64,000 bases of DNA from Nostoc mirabile CHAB5784 (GTDB lineage: Bacteria; Cyanobacteriota; Cyanobacteriia; Cyanobacteriales; Nostocaceae). The translations under genes were made by a program, and so were the position numbers. Under the pieces are notes generated by a model. The model made no database searches. It was not told the DNA's origin and saw only the letters and a list, made by a program, of their open reading frames with translations. The stretch spans positions 1 to 64,000 of the forward strand of contig NZ_JAIVFS010000030.1 in assembly GCF_020829645.1 (NCBI RefSeq), in the 5' to 3' direction. Below, piece after piece: positions 29,001-36,329 of this stretch; the first letter of the stretch is position 1, and each line of letters starts with the position of its first letter.

Positions 29001-32000
29001 TGAGCGAAATGCCATCCGGCACGCTCCGCGATCGCATTTGGTTTAAAATCCAATAGTTCCTTTAACAAGGCATCATAATCACAGCTAGCTTGGGGATTAA
29101 TTGTGTAGGAGCGATCGCTTAACTTAGTAAACTGCTCTCCAACAGTTACAGTAATCACATCATGCCCCTGTAATTCCAACTGTTTGGCAATTTCTGAACC
29201 AACTCCAAGAGTATCAACAAATACTAAATAACTTAACTTTTGTGCTGGTTTCGCTGGTATATGTGGAGAACGTTTCCAGGAAGGGATATAAAACCAGTCG
29301 GCAATATTTGGTTTTTTGTGTAATTCTTGTGGCAATCGCGTTGCCAAATTCGCTTCCGGATTAGCATCAACCCAGTAACGCTGACGTTCATAAGGATATG
29401 TCGGTAAGGGGATGCGATCGCGTTGTTCATGGGCGTAAAAACCAGACCAGTCTACTTTTACCCCTGCCAACCAAAGGCGCCCTAATGTATTCATTAAAAA
29501 GGCTACATCTGACTGTTGCTCGTAGGAATGCCGTAGGGAAGGGAGCATCACTGATTTGGCTCTATCATCACTTTCTAGACATTGCAGGGCAAAACTACTC
29601 AATGCCTGACCGGGGCCAACTTCCAGTAATATGGGATTGTCTTTTTGCCACAATTGTTGTACTCCCGAAGCAAAGCGGACTGCTTGACAGAGATGCTTCA
29701 CCCAATAACTGGGATCTGTTGCTTGTTCGGCTGTAATCCAAGTTCCGGTAACGTTAGATAAATAGGGAATTTTCGGTGGTTTGAGGCTGAAGGTTTGCAC
29801 TAAATCGTGAAAAGTCGGTGCGATCACCTCCATCATCACAGAATGAAAAGCATGAGAACTCTGTAAACGCTTCCCAACTAAACCCCGTGTACTCAATTGT
29901 CGTTCCAATTCTTCTATAGCATCTGTGGAACCTGCAATCACACACAAGGATGACCCGTTAATTGCAGACATAGAGAGTTGATCGTTCAACAGAGGCTGTA
30001 TTTCATTTTCTGAGAGAGCGATCGCCAACATTGCCCCTTCCGGCAACTCTTGAATCATTTGCGCTCTTTTAGCTACCAGGGTTAAAGCGTCTTCAACAGA
30101 TAAAACCTCGGCTAGAGTTGCTGCTACATATTCACCGATGCTGTAGCCAATCATTGTCGCCGGACGAATCCCCCACGATATCCACAATTGAGCTAAAGCG
30201 TATTCAATGACGAAAATAGCTGGTTGGGTGAGAAAGGTTTGATTCAGTTTTTGAGTGCGTAGATCTGCTTGTTCCGTTCCCCGACCTAACATTTTTCGCA
30301 AATCTAGCCCAGCAGAGAGAGTGCTTGATTTATTTCCATTCTCACTGTTTCTACTGGGATACAGGACATCTCGCAAATCCAGACCAAGGTGGGGTTTGAG
30401 GAGTTCACAACATTGGTCAACACAAAGGCGAAATGTTGGCTCAGTTTGGTAAAGTTCAAGAGCCATATTAACGTAGTGAGTTCCTAGTCCAGAAAACATG
30501 AAGGCAACAGGGCGTTCCTGAGTTTTCTGAGTAGTGGTGATAACTCGCTTGGAATCTTGAAGTGCGTTGATAGCATCTTGAAGATCCCGACAGACAACTG
30601 CACGCCGATAGTCGAAAGTTCTGCGCCCAACCTGCAATGTGTAAGCCGCATCGGCAAGGTTTAAATCGGGATGTTTTTGCAGGTAATTAACTAGATTTGT
30701 GGTAGCTGTTTCCAGGGCCGAATCGGTTTTGGTGGATAACATCAATAACTGCCAAGGGCGTGAGGGGCTGGAAACTTCGACCATTGGGGCTTCTTCGAGA
30801 ATCACATGGGCATTGGTTCCTCCTAACCCAAAGGAACTAACTCCTGCACGTCGGGGAGTGCCATTTGTTTCCCATTCAGTAAGTGTGGTGTTGACGTAGA
30901 AAGGACTGTTGGCAAAATCAATTTCGGGATTAGGCGCAGTAAAGTGTAAGCTGGGAGGTATTTGTTTGTGCTTGAGTGCCAGTACTGTTTTGATTAATCC
31001 CGTCACACCGGCCGCAGTGTCCAAATGCCCAATATTGGTTTTGACGGAACCAATGGCGCAGAATCCAATATTTTGGGTACTAGAACGAAAAGCTTGTGTT
31101 AGGGCGGCAATTTCAATGGGATCTCCTAAGGCTGTTCCAGTACCGTGAGCCTCGATGTAAGTAATTGTCTCCGCTTCTACTTCTGCTACTGCTTGGGCTG
31201 TTCTAATTACTTTTGCTTGGGTATCGATACGGGGTGCTGTGTAGCTTACCTTGAATGAACCATCATTATTGATTGCTGATCCTTTAATTACAGCATGAAT
31301 GCGATCGCGATCGTTCAAAGCATCTTCTAATCGCTTTAATACCACAATACCCACACCCTCACCGCCCACAGAACCCTGTGCATAAGCATCAAATGCACGG
31401 CAATGTCCATCGGGAGACAATATTCCCCCTTCTGTGTACAGATATCCAGTTTTCCTTTCCGCATTGATAGCAACGCCACCAGCCAAAGCGATATCACATT
31501 CACCATTCAGTAAGCTCTGACAAGCTAAGTGGACAGCAACTAATGAAGTTGAGCAGGCAGTTTGCACAGCATAACTGGGCCCTTCTAAATTTAGTTTATA
31601 AGAAACACGCGTGGTTAAATAGTCTTTATTGGCTGCTATGGTGAGTTGCTGAGGATCGATAGAATTTATGATATTTTGATTTAGATAAATATTAAGTAAG
31701 TAGCTGCTCAGACTAGAGCCACCATAAACACCAACAGCACCTTTATAAGTTTGTGAATCGTATCCAGCACTTTCCAGGGCTGACCACGCACATTCTAGGA
31801 AAAGTCGGTGTTGCGGATCTGTGATTTCTGCTTCTCTGGGATTAAAGCCAAAAAACGAAGCGTCAAATAATTCTGCATCTTCTAGTACAGCCTGTGCTTT
31901 TACATAGTTAGGGTTATTTAATATCGATGAATTTATACCTGAAGACAACAATTCTTCATCTGTTAAAAAAGAGATTGATTCTATTCCATTTTGGAGATTA

Positions 32001-32104
32001 TCCCAGAATTCATCAATATTTTTGGCTCCAGGAAACAGTCCTGTTAAACCGATAATCGCTATTTCTGAGCCGTTTCTATAAGTAGAGGCTATTGGAATAG
32101 TCAT
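26033..32104 (-). CDS. Hybrid PKS module KS-AT-KR-PCP with C-terminal NRPS epimerization domain
   Basis: 2023 residues. KS (about 10-430) is intact (QTACSTSLVAVH, EAHGTGT, IGHLDTAAG). AT (about 530-870) belongs to a different clade from the two downstream PKSs: SGLGTH replaces GQGxQ, GYSIGEY replaces GHSIGEY, with HAFHS kept and an insertion holding a second GLDLR. KR has the cofactor motif (IGGLGDIG, LTGRSS), Ser and Tyr, but the catalytic Lys position is Thr (SSTGYG) and YSAAN reads YPAAH, so activity is doubtful. The carrier (GGDSVIGIQ...LTPQQLFEHQT) is of the PCP type that precedes E domains. The E domain (about 1568-2023) keeps the catalytic His (HHSTVDP) and Glu (LEENGRE), with changes beside both. 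The C-terminal TPSDF helix matches COM donors, and the next subunit has the matching acceptor. Confidence 0.92.
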   Translation of the reverse strand: MTIPIASTYRNGSEIAIIGLTGLFPGAKNIDEFWDNLQNGIESISFLTDEELLSSGINSSILNNPNYVKAQAVLEDAELFDASFFGFNPREAEITDPQHRLFLECAWSALESAGYDSQTYKGAVGVYGGSSLSSYLLNIYLNQNIINSIDPQQLTIAANKDYLTTRVSYKLNLEGPSYAVQTACSTSLVAVHLACQSLLNGECDIALAGGVAINAERKTGYLYTEGGILSPDGHCRAFDAYAQGSVGGEGVGIVVLKRLEDALNDRDRIHAVIKGSAINNDGSFKVSYTAPRIDTQAKVIRTAQAVAEVEAETITYIEAHGTGTALGDPIEIAALTQAFRSSTQNIGFCAIGSVKTNIGHLDTAAGVTGLIKTVLALKHKQIPPSLHFTAPNPEIDFANSPFYVNTTLTEWETNGTPRRAGVSSFGLGGTNAHVILEEAPMVEVSSPSRPWQLLMLSTKTDSALETATTNLVNYLQKHPDLNLADAAYTLQVGRRTFDYRRAVVCRDLQDAINALQDSKRVITTTQKTQERPVAFMFSGLGTHYVNMALELYQTEPTFRLCVDQCCELLKPHLGLDLRDVLYPSRNSENGNKSSTLSAGLDLRKMLGRGTEQADLRTQKLNQTFLTQPAIFVIEYALAQLWISWGIRPATMIGYSIGEYVAATLAEVLSVEDALTLVAKRAQMIQELPEGAMLAIALSENEIQPLLNDQLSMSAINGSSLCVIAGSTDAIEELERQLSTRGLVGKRLQSSHAFHSVMMEVIAPTFHDLVQTFSLKPPKIPYLSNVTGTWITAEQATDPSYWVKHLCQAVRFASGVQQLWQKDNPILLEVGPGQALSSFALQCLESDDRAKSVMLPSLRHSYEQQSDVAFLMNTLGRLWLAGVKVDWSGFYAHEQRDRIPLPTYPYERQRYWVDANPEANLATRLPQELHKKPNIADWFYIPSWKRSPHIPAKPAQKLSYLVFVDTLGVGSEIAKQLELQGHDVITVTVGEQFTKLSDRSYTINPQASCDYDALLKELLDFKPNAIAERAGWHFAHFWSLIPNTQPESSHQFFKECQNNGFYSLLFLAQALGRQEVTDDLQILVVTNNVQEVNGDEELCPEKATIMGICKVIPQEYPHITCRNVDVVIPESRTSQNSQLIGQLVTELTQTASENMIAYRGKHRWVQTFEPIQLEEPNQETIPIRDEGVYLIIGGLGDIGLVLAEYLAQTAHAKLILTGRSSFPLKQEWSQWLATHDENDDITCKIQKMQALEALGAEIIICRADVANLEQMQAVMTEASNRFGQIHGVIHAAGIKLFSTVQQISKTECESQLSSTGYGLFVLENILQGKELDFCVVISSLASILGVMGMAAYPAAHLFTDAFVHKQNQTSLFPWQSINYGDWITQESSESVTLSKGADSMMTRQEGLEVFKRALSVRKFTQVVTSTVDLQVSIKRWIKLEFSPGHQLTQKASSASLYLRPNLDNDYVAPRNEIEQSIANIWQELLGIERLGIEDNFFELGGDSVIGIQVSGRAAKAGFRLTPQQLFEHQTIAALANVVSIKQVVQAEQGLVTGSLPLTPIQHNFFEQNQPEPHHKNISVFLEVLQVLDPALLEQALQQLLIHHDTLRLRFIPSESGWQQVNASPQEVIPFTYIDLSALSTEIQKSAQEVAAAELQTSLNLCEGPTVRVALFELGANKPSRLLIIIHHSTVDPASWRILLEDLETACQQLSHGKAIELPQKTTSFKQWALQLEEYAQSAELHKRQNNWLSERHKEVSRLPMDYPGGLNTVVSEQTLSIMLNSQETQALLQEVPAVYRTNTQEILLSALVQSFAQWTGVNLLLVDLEENGREVSTGGIDNVDISRSVGWFTILYPVLLDLEKSDNPGDALKAVKEQFRRISNKGIDYGVLRYLSKDTVIADKIRSIPQAEVFFIYFGQFGKSFPQFSLFKPTEEFTGSTLSPKANRTHLLRVNASIVEGKLEVSWMYSSNVHRRETIEKLSHSFVEALRSLIAHCQSPEAGEYTPSDFLQANINQENLSKLLTQIG

Positions 32105-32155
32105 AATTTCACTTAATACTTGAATATTTTCAATGGATATATTTGAGGATATTGG

Positions 32156-32187
32156 AATGATTAAATTCTTGTTTAGATTTAATCATT
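32156..32187. repeat. 11-bp perfect inverted repeat upstream of the PKS-E gene
   Basis: AATGATTAAAT (32156-32166) and ATTTAATCATT (32177-32187) form a perfect AT-rich stem with a 10-base loop, 52 bases before the PKS-E start and 64 bases after the stop of the siderophore-binding protein gene. It could terminate the uptake genes or act as an operator for the PKS-E gene. The AATGAT/ATCATT halves recall Fur-box sequence, which would suit iron control, but the spacing is not that of a standard 19-bp box. Confidence 0.45.
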
Positions 32188-32250
32188 GAAAATGAGCATA
32201 AGTTTCAATCAAGTAATTTAAATTTGGGTATGATGTTTTGGGGCATAGGT

Positions 32251-33387
32251 TTAGGGTGTATTAACTAAGTACTTAAATAAGTCATCAATAACGGCGTTCA
32301 TTGCCAAAACATCAAAACCGTACCAATTGTAAGCATCGACGAAATAAACCCGATTTTTTTGAACTACTTTCAGATTTTGCCATAAAGGAGATTGTTTCAG
32401 CTTTTCTAAAACTTCTTTGCCCGACTCTCCTCCCCAGTGCGAAAGGAATAAAACATCACCATCAACTTCAGATAGATTCTCCTGAGAAATATTGCTTTTT
32501 GTGAAAAAATCCCCCCTTTGTGCGGATGGGCGTTGTAATCCAATATCATTTAGAACTACCCCAATGGGAGACTTTTTCCCATAGGTGTATATCCCATAAT
32601 TTTGATCCACAGTGGCAACGGATACCTGAAGATGATGGCGGCGATTTTCCTTTGGAGAGGCTACGCCAACGCCCAAAGCTTGTTTGAGTTGTTTAATTCG
32701 TTGCCAATATTGATCGATTAACTGTTTTTTCTCCTGTTCCTTATCAAAGAGGCTGGCAACATCTTCTAGATGTTTTTCCCAAGAAGAAGGTGGGGTGGAA
32801 ATATCCATGACAACTGTAGGTGCTATGTCAGATAGCTGCGTATAAATATTCTCTAAGTAAGGTCGAGTCATCGACAAAATTAGATCGGGTTTTAGTAGGA
32901 GAATCTTTTCTAAATTTGGTTGGACTAAGGTTCCAACAGATTCAACTCCGTCGGCTTTGCCTTGAAGATATTTTGGCAAAGGTTCACCTAGACTTTGTGT
33001 AGTTGCAATGGGTTTGATACCCAATGCTAAGGTGTTACCAAAAGTACTCATCCATAGAGTTACAATTCGTTGTGGATTTTGAGGAATGCAGGTTTCACCC
33101 ATCGCGTGTTTGACGGTTCGGCAAGGGGCAAGAGATGCTTCTGAAGCAGGCGTTGGAACTCGCTCAATCACCGTACTACTACAAGCTGAGGCGATCGCAA
33201 TTATTAGTAGTGATAACAATAGCCATTGCTTTACCCCCCTCAATCCCCCCTTTGCAAGGGGGGAAGCTAGGTCTTGCTCCCTCCCCTTTGCAAGGGGAGG
33301 GGTGGGGTGGGGTCGATCGCCGTAACTGACGAATCGTCTGAGCAATCGCCTCCACCACCTTATCCAGTTGTTGATAGACCTGCTCAT
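32251..33387 (-). CDS. Fe-siderophore ABC transporter substrate-binding lipoprotein with repeat-derived N-terminal extension
   Basis: Periplasmic binding protein of the FecB/FhuD type. Visible parts are a lipoprotein signal (LLLSLLIIAIASAC, lipobox Cys at residue 69), the family strand QRIVTLWMSTFGNTLALGI, the PDLILSM segment and the terminal VYFVDAYNWYGFD region. It would receive a ferric chelate imported by the neighbouring TonB receptor. ATG 33387 gives 378 residues, but the first 50 or so come from a remnant of another gene plus two C/G-rich palindromic repeats, in frame with the signal peptide. A TTG at 33243, inside the repeat and just after a run of G, would give a normal-length signal. 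The true start is uncertain. Permease and ATPase genes are not in the window. Confidence 0.82.
   Translation of the reverse strand: MSRSINNWIRWWRRLLRRFVSYGDRPHPTPPLAKGREQDLASPLAKGGLRGVKQWLLLSLLIIAIASACSSTVIERVPTPASEASLAPCRTVKHAMGETCIPQNPQRIVTLWMSTFGNTLALGIKPIATTQSLGEPLPKYLQGKADGVESVGTLVQPNLEKILLLKPDLILSMTRPYLENIYTQLSDIAPTVVMDISTPPSSWEKHLEDVASLFDKEQEKKQLIDQYWQRIKQLKQALGVGVASPKENRRHHLQVSVATVDQNYGIYTYGKKSPIGVVLNDIGLQRPSAQRGDFFTKSNISQENLSEVDGDVLFLSHWGGESGKEVLEKLKQSPLWQNLKVVQKNRVYFVDAYNWYGFDVLAMNAVIDDLFKYLVNTP
33245..33301. repeat. Two copies of a C/G-rich palindromic repeat centred on TTTGCAA
   Basis: Unit 1 is CCCCCCTT-TGC-AAGGGGGG at 33245-33263; unit 2 is the 23-base palindrome at 33279-33301 (CCCTCCCCTT-TGC-AAGGGGAGGG). 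A related degenerate copy (CCCCTTAATCCCCC..., then GGATTGGGGAGGG) lies at about 33445-33487, just downstream of the TonB receptor gene. Such repeats are dispersed in many cyanobacterial genomes. Here they sit at the 5' end of the lipoprotein gene and are read as LAKGREQD...LAKGGLRG. Confidence 0.7.
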
Positions 33388-33415
33388 TCGTAAACCTCAA
33401 AATATAAATTCCCTT
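33318..33415 (-). pseudogene. 3' remnant of a DUF559 (endonuclease-like) gene
   Basis: In a different frame from the lipoprotein, the minus strand reads, after a TAA at 33416-33418, KGIYILRFTNEQVYQQL then DKVVEAIAQTIRQLR, and then runs into the palindromic repeats. The ILRFxNxxVxxxLxxVxxxI pattern is the C-terminal signature of DUF559 proteins (vsr-like endonuclease fold). Everything upstream of this segment is missing. It looks like debris from an insertion or deletion between the TonB receptor and the binding-protein gene, and it supplies the ATG now in frame with the lipoprotein. Confidence 0.5.
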
Positions 33416-33489
33416 TTAGGATTCTCAGTTGTGTGTCAATCTTTACCCCCCTTAATCCCCCCGATGGATTGGGGAGGGCTGGGGAGGGG

Positions 33490-36162
33490 TCAAAGCTCAA
33501 AGGAAATTGTCCCCTGCACCGTCAACGGATCACCCCGATAAACTCGAGTCCTAGCGAAAGCAGTTTCAATGTAATCTACATCAAATAAATTCCTAAAATT
33601 AAGGGCAGCGCGAAACCGATCGCGTTTATAAAAAATTGCGGCATCCGTCCGCAGATAGCTGGGTACTTGAAAGGTATTGTTGAAATCGCCCTGCCGTTCT
33701 CCGACAAAGAATAATCCCAGTCCAAATCCTAACCCTTGCAAATCACCCTGCTGAATTTCATAGCTTGTCCACAGGTTAAAGGTATTTTCAGGGATACCAA
33801 GAAAACGAAGACCCACGGGAAGCGTGGTGTCCCGAGTCACTTTTGCATCGATGTAGGCATAGCCCGTAGTAATGTTCCATCCCGGCAGAATTTCTCCCCC
33901 AAGGGTGAGTTCAACGCCTCGGCTGTTCTGTTCACCCACTTGAATCGAATTCCCGTCAGGCACGCCTGGTCTGGTGTCTTCAGTCAAAACATTGGATTTG
34001 GTCAGGTCGTAGAAGGAAAGCGTCGCCGAAAGTCGGCTATTTAAATCTGCCTTGATCCCAACTTCGTATTGGGTGCCGCGCTCCGGTTGAAAGACATCAC
34101 CACCAAAGACAGTGCCAAGCGTTGGAGTGAAAGAGCGACTGTAGCTGGCATAGAGTGAAATTGGCTCAACAGGCTGATAGACAATGCCCACACGAGGACT
34201 AAAGGCATTGCCAGATTGATTTGTTTCTGTATTAGCGAGAAAATTCTGATCATTTTGACTAAAAGTATCGAACCGCCCGCCCAACAGCAGCTTCAAATTT
34301 TCAGCAAGTGTGATCTGGTCTTGCACATAAATGCCCAGTGCATCTGTTCTACTAAAACTATCATTCCTGAAAGTAACATCACCAAGTGGTTGACCATAGA
34401 CAGGATTGAATAGGTCAATGGGAGCTGCTTGGCCACTAAACCCAGCTGAGTCCAATTCGCTTCTGGTAAGGTTAATACCTGTCACCACTTGATGACGAAT
34501 ACTACCTGTAGAAAACTCACCAACAACGTAAGTGTCAGAGTTGAAAAATCTGTTGGAATATTCTGTTGTTTCACTGTAGTTTCGGCTCAGAATTCGGTTA
34601 TTATCAGCTAAGGCAGTGCCGTAGGCAAATCTCCTACGTAGCTCACCTTGCGTATATTTCAAGGCATTTCGTAGCTGCCAATTTTCGCTAAAGCGATGTT
34701 CGAGGTCATAGCCAACTCGAGTCGAATACGAACTTTCTATATCATCCGGCTCACCTATACTCCGGTTACGTGGTATTTCCCCATTAGGGTTTGGCAACGC
34801 AGTTCCTACGGCTGGGAGACCATAGCCTTGATTGGAGGATTGGGGTCTAGCAAGATATTCCGCAGCTAGGGTCAATTTTGTGCGATCGCCAATCTGAAAA
34901 GCGAGTGTTGGTGCGACAAAGTATCTCTGCGCGTTGAAGAAATCAAAGAAACTTTCTGTCGTTTGCGCGGCTAGATTCAGTCGGTACAACACTGTTTTGC
35001 TGTCATTGAGCGGTCCCGAAAGGTCAATAGCACCGCGATAAAAGCTGAAACTACCCGCAGAAGCTTCTAACGAATAGTAGGATTCACTCAATGGCTGTTT
35101 GGTTACATAGTTAACAGTTCCTGCTAGCCCCCCTTGACCGTAGAGAACGGAGGCAGGTCCCCTAATAACCTCAATCCGTTCAATCCCTGCTGCATCAAAG
35201 CCGACTATACCAGCACCCGGATTTTCCCTCCACCCATTCCACAAGACATCGGCGCCAGCATAAAAACCTCGGAGGTAGAAAGCTGACTGTATAAAAGATC
35301 TGGAGGGATTATCCAAGCTTGCACCAGGGACATTTCTGAGGGCTTCACCTAGATCAGTGACGTTTTGATCCCGTAGCACTTGCTGGGGTATCACTTGAAT
35401 CGACTGGGGAATATCCCGCAGGGGCGTATCGGTGCGAGTGCCTATACTGGCATTAGGAACACGATACCCATCTTGCTCTCCCGTCACTACCAACTCAATT
35501 GGCTCATCATTTTCTGCTGAAGGTGTCTCTGGCGGTGTTTCACTTGTTGGCTGCTCAGGTTCAGTTTGCTGTGGTGGCTGTATTGCTGTTGTCCCAGGTG
35601 TCAACGCAAAAATCAACCCTTCATTACTGTCAAACAACTCTACTGTTGGCAAAAGAGTCTCACCCGTGACTGTCACTCGGATAGTATTGGCATCAAGGTT
35701 TGTAACTGTTATTTCACTAATTCCCTCAACTGGTTTTTGGGAGCGGAATGTGAAAGCATCGCCACTGGGTAAACGTAATTGAGCATTAGGTATATCAGCG
35801 ATAAAGTTATTCTTAGCACTGCGATTGGTGATTTGCAATTGTTCTCCACCAGTCGTCTGTAAAATCACCTCCACCCTTTTCTCTGTGGGATTAGCTTGCA
35901 CTCCCGTCACCTGTGCAATTTCTGATGAGGGGGCTGTTTGGGGTGCTGGCGACTGCACCAGCATGATTACCCTAGTGCTGGGACGCTCAACTTCACTCAG
36001 TTTGGGAATCTCTCTAATTGACCGGGATTTACGTACTAGTGATGCAATCGATTTACTCTGTATCTCTGACTTTGGTATATCTTGAGCCGTTGCGCTCATT
36101 GCACACCACAGCCAAACAGAACTCGTTAGTAATAAAATTGGCGATAACTGCTTTGGTTTCAT
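33490..36162 (-). CDS. TonB-dependent siderophore receptor with N-terminal AMIN domain
   Basis: 890-residue outer-membrane receptor. Signal peptide 1-26 (LLLTSSVWLWCAMSATA), AMIN domain about 75-190 as in many cyanobacterial receptors, a Pro/Glu/Thr-rich linker, then VVTGEQDGYRVPNASIGTRT leading to the plug (about 245-355; RDIPQSIQVIPQQVL, then YLRGF and IERIEVIRGPASVLYGQGG) and a 22-strand-type barrel ending in GTISFEL. The RGPASVLYG segment and overall length fit ferric-siderophore receptors (FhuA/FpvA/FhuE group). It stands directly upstream of the siderophore-binding protein and interrupts the assembly-line genes between the first Thr module and the PKS-E gene, suggesting import of the locus's own product or a similar chelate. 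Confidence 0.92.
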   Translation of the reverse strand: MKPKQLSPILLLTSSVWLWCAMSATAQDIPKSEIQSKSIASLVRKSRSIREIPKLSEVERPSTRVIMLVQSPAPQTAPSSEIAQVTGVQANPTEKRVEVILQTTGGEQLQITNRSAKNNFIADIPNAQLRLPSGDAFTFRSQKPVEGISEITVTNLDANTIRVTVTGETLLPTVELFDSNEGLIFALTPGTTAIQPPQQTEPEQPTSETPPETPSAENDEPIELVVTGEQDGYRVPNASIGTRTDTPLRDIPQSIQVIPQQVLRDQNVTDLGEALRNVPGASLDNPSRSFIQSAFYLRGFYAGADVLWNGWRENPGAGIVGFDAAGIERIEVIRGPASVLYGQGGLAGTVNYVTKQPLSESYYSLEASAGSFSFYRGAIDLSGPLNDSKTVLYRLNLAAQTTESFFDFFNAQRYFVAPTLAFQIGDRTKLTLAAEYLARPQSSNQGYGLPAVGTALPNPNGEIPRNRSIGEPDDIESSYSTRVGYDLEHRFSENWQLRNALKYTQGELRRRFAYGTALADNNRILSRNYSETTEYSNRFFNSDTYVVGEFSTGSIRHQVVTGINLTRSELDSAGFSGQAAPIDLFNPVYGQPLGDVTFRNDSFSRTDALGIYVQDQITLAENLKLLLGGRFDTFSQNDQNFLANTETNQSGNAFSPRVGIVYQPVEPISLYASYSRSFTPTLGTVFGGDVFQPERGTQYEVGIKADLNSRLSATLSFYDLTKSNVLTEDTRPGVPDGNSIQVGEQNSRGVELTLGGEILPGWNITTGYAYIDAKVTRDTTLPVGLRFLGIPENTFNLWTSYEIQQGDLQGLGFGLGLFFVGERQGDFNNTFQVPSYLRTDAAIFYKRDRFRAALNFRNLFDVDYIETAFARTRVYRGDPLTVQGTISFEL

Positions 36163-36329
36163 TGACTACTCTACACACCTGGATATACTATCTAGCTAAA
36201 GAGAATCAATGCTAGTAGCACATGAGTTATTTACTCTAACTTCAAGAATAAATCTTACAGGAAATGGTTTAACAATTGCAAGTTTTTATCATTTGTTATT
36301 TACAAAACTAGTTACATAACGATCCATCC
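36163..36329. promoter_or_regulatory. AT-rich intergenic region upstream of the TonB receptor
   Basis: 167 bases between the first Thr-module stop and the receptor start. A promoter is expected if the uptake genes are iron-controlled. On the minus strand, AAATGATAAAAACTT (about 36281-36295) has a partial resemblance to an A/T-rich Fur half-site. The match is weak, and I cannot place -10 and -35 boxes with confidence. No clear terminator for the NRPS gene is present. Confidence 0.25.

Noticed and set aside
33135..33329. Plus-strand frames through the C/G-rich repeats
   Set aside because: Repeat-derived frames antisense to the lipoprotein; no start signal or family match.
35432..35782. 116-codon plus-strand frame across the TonB receptor
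   Set aside because: Antisense shadow of the AMIN/linker region; no recognisable protein features.
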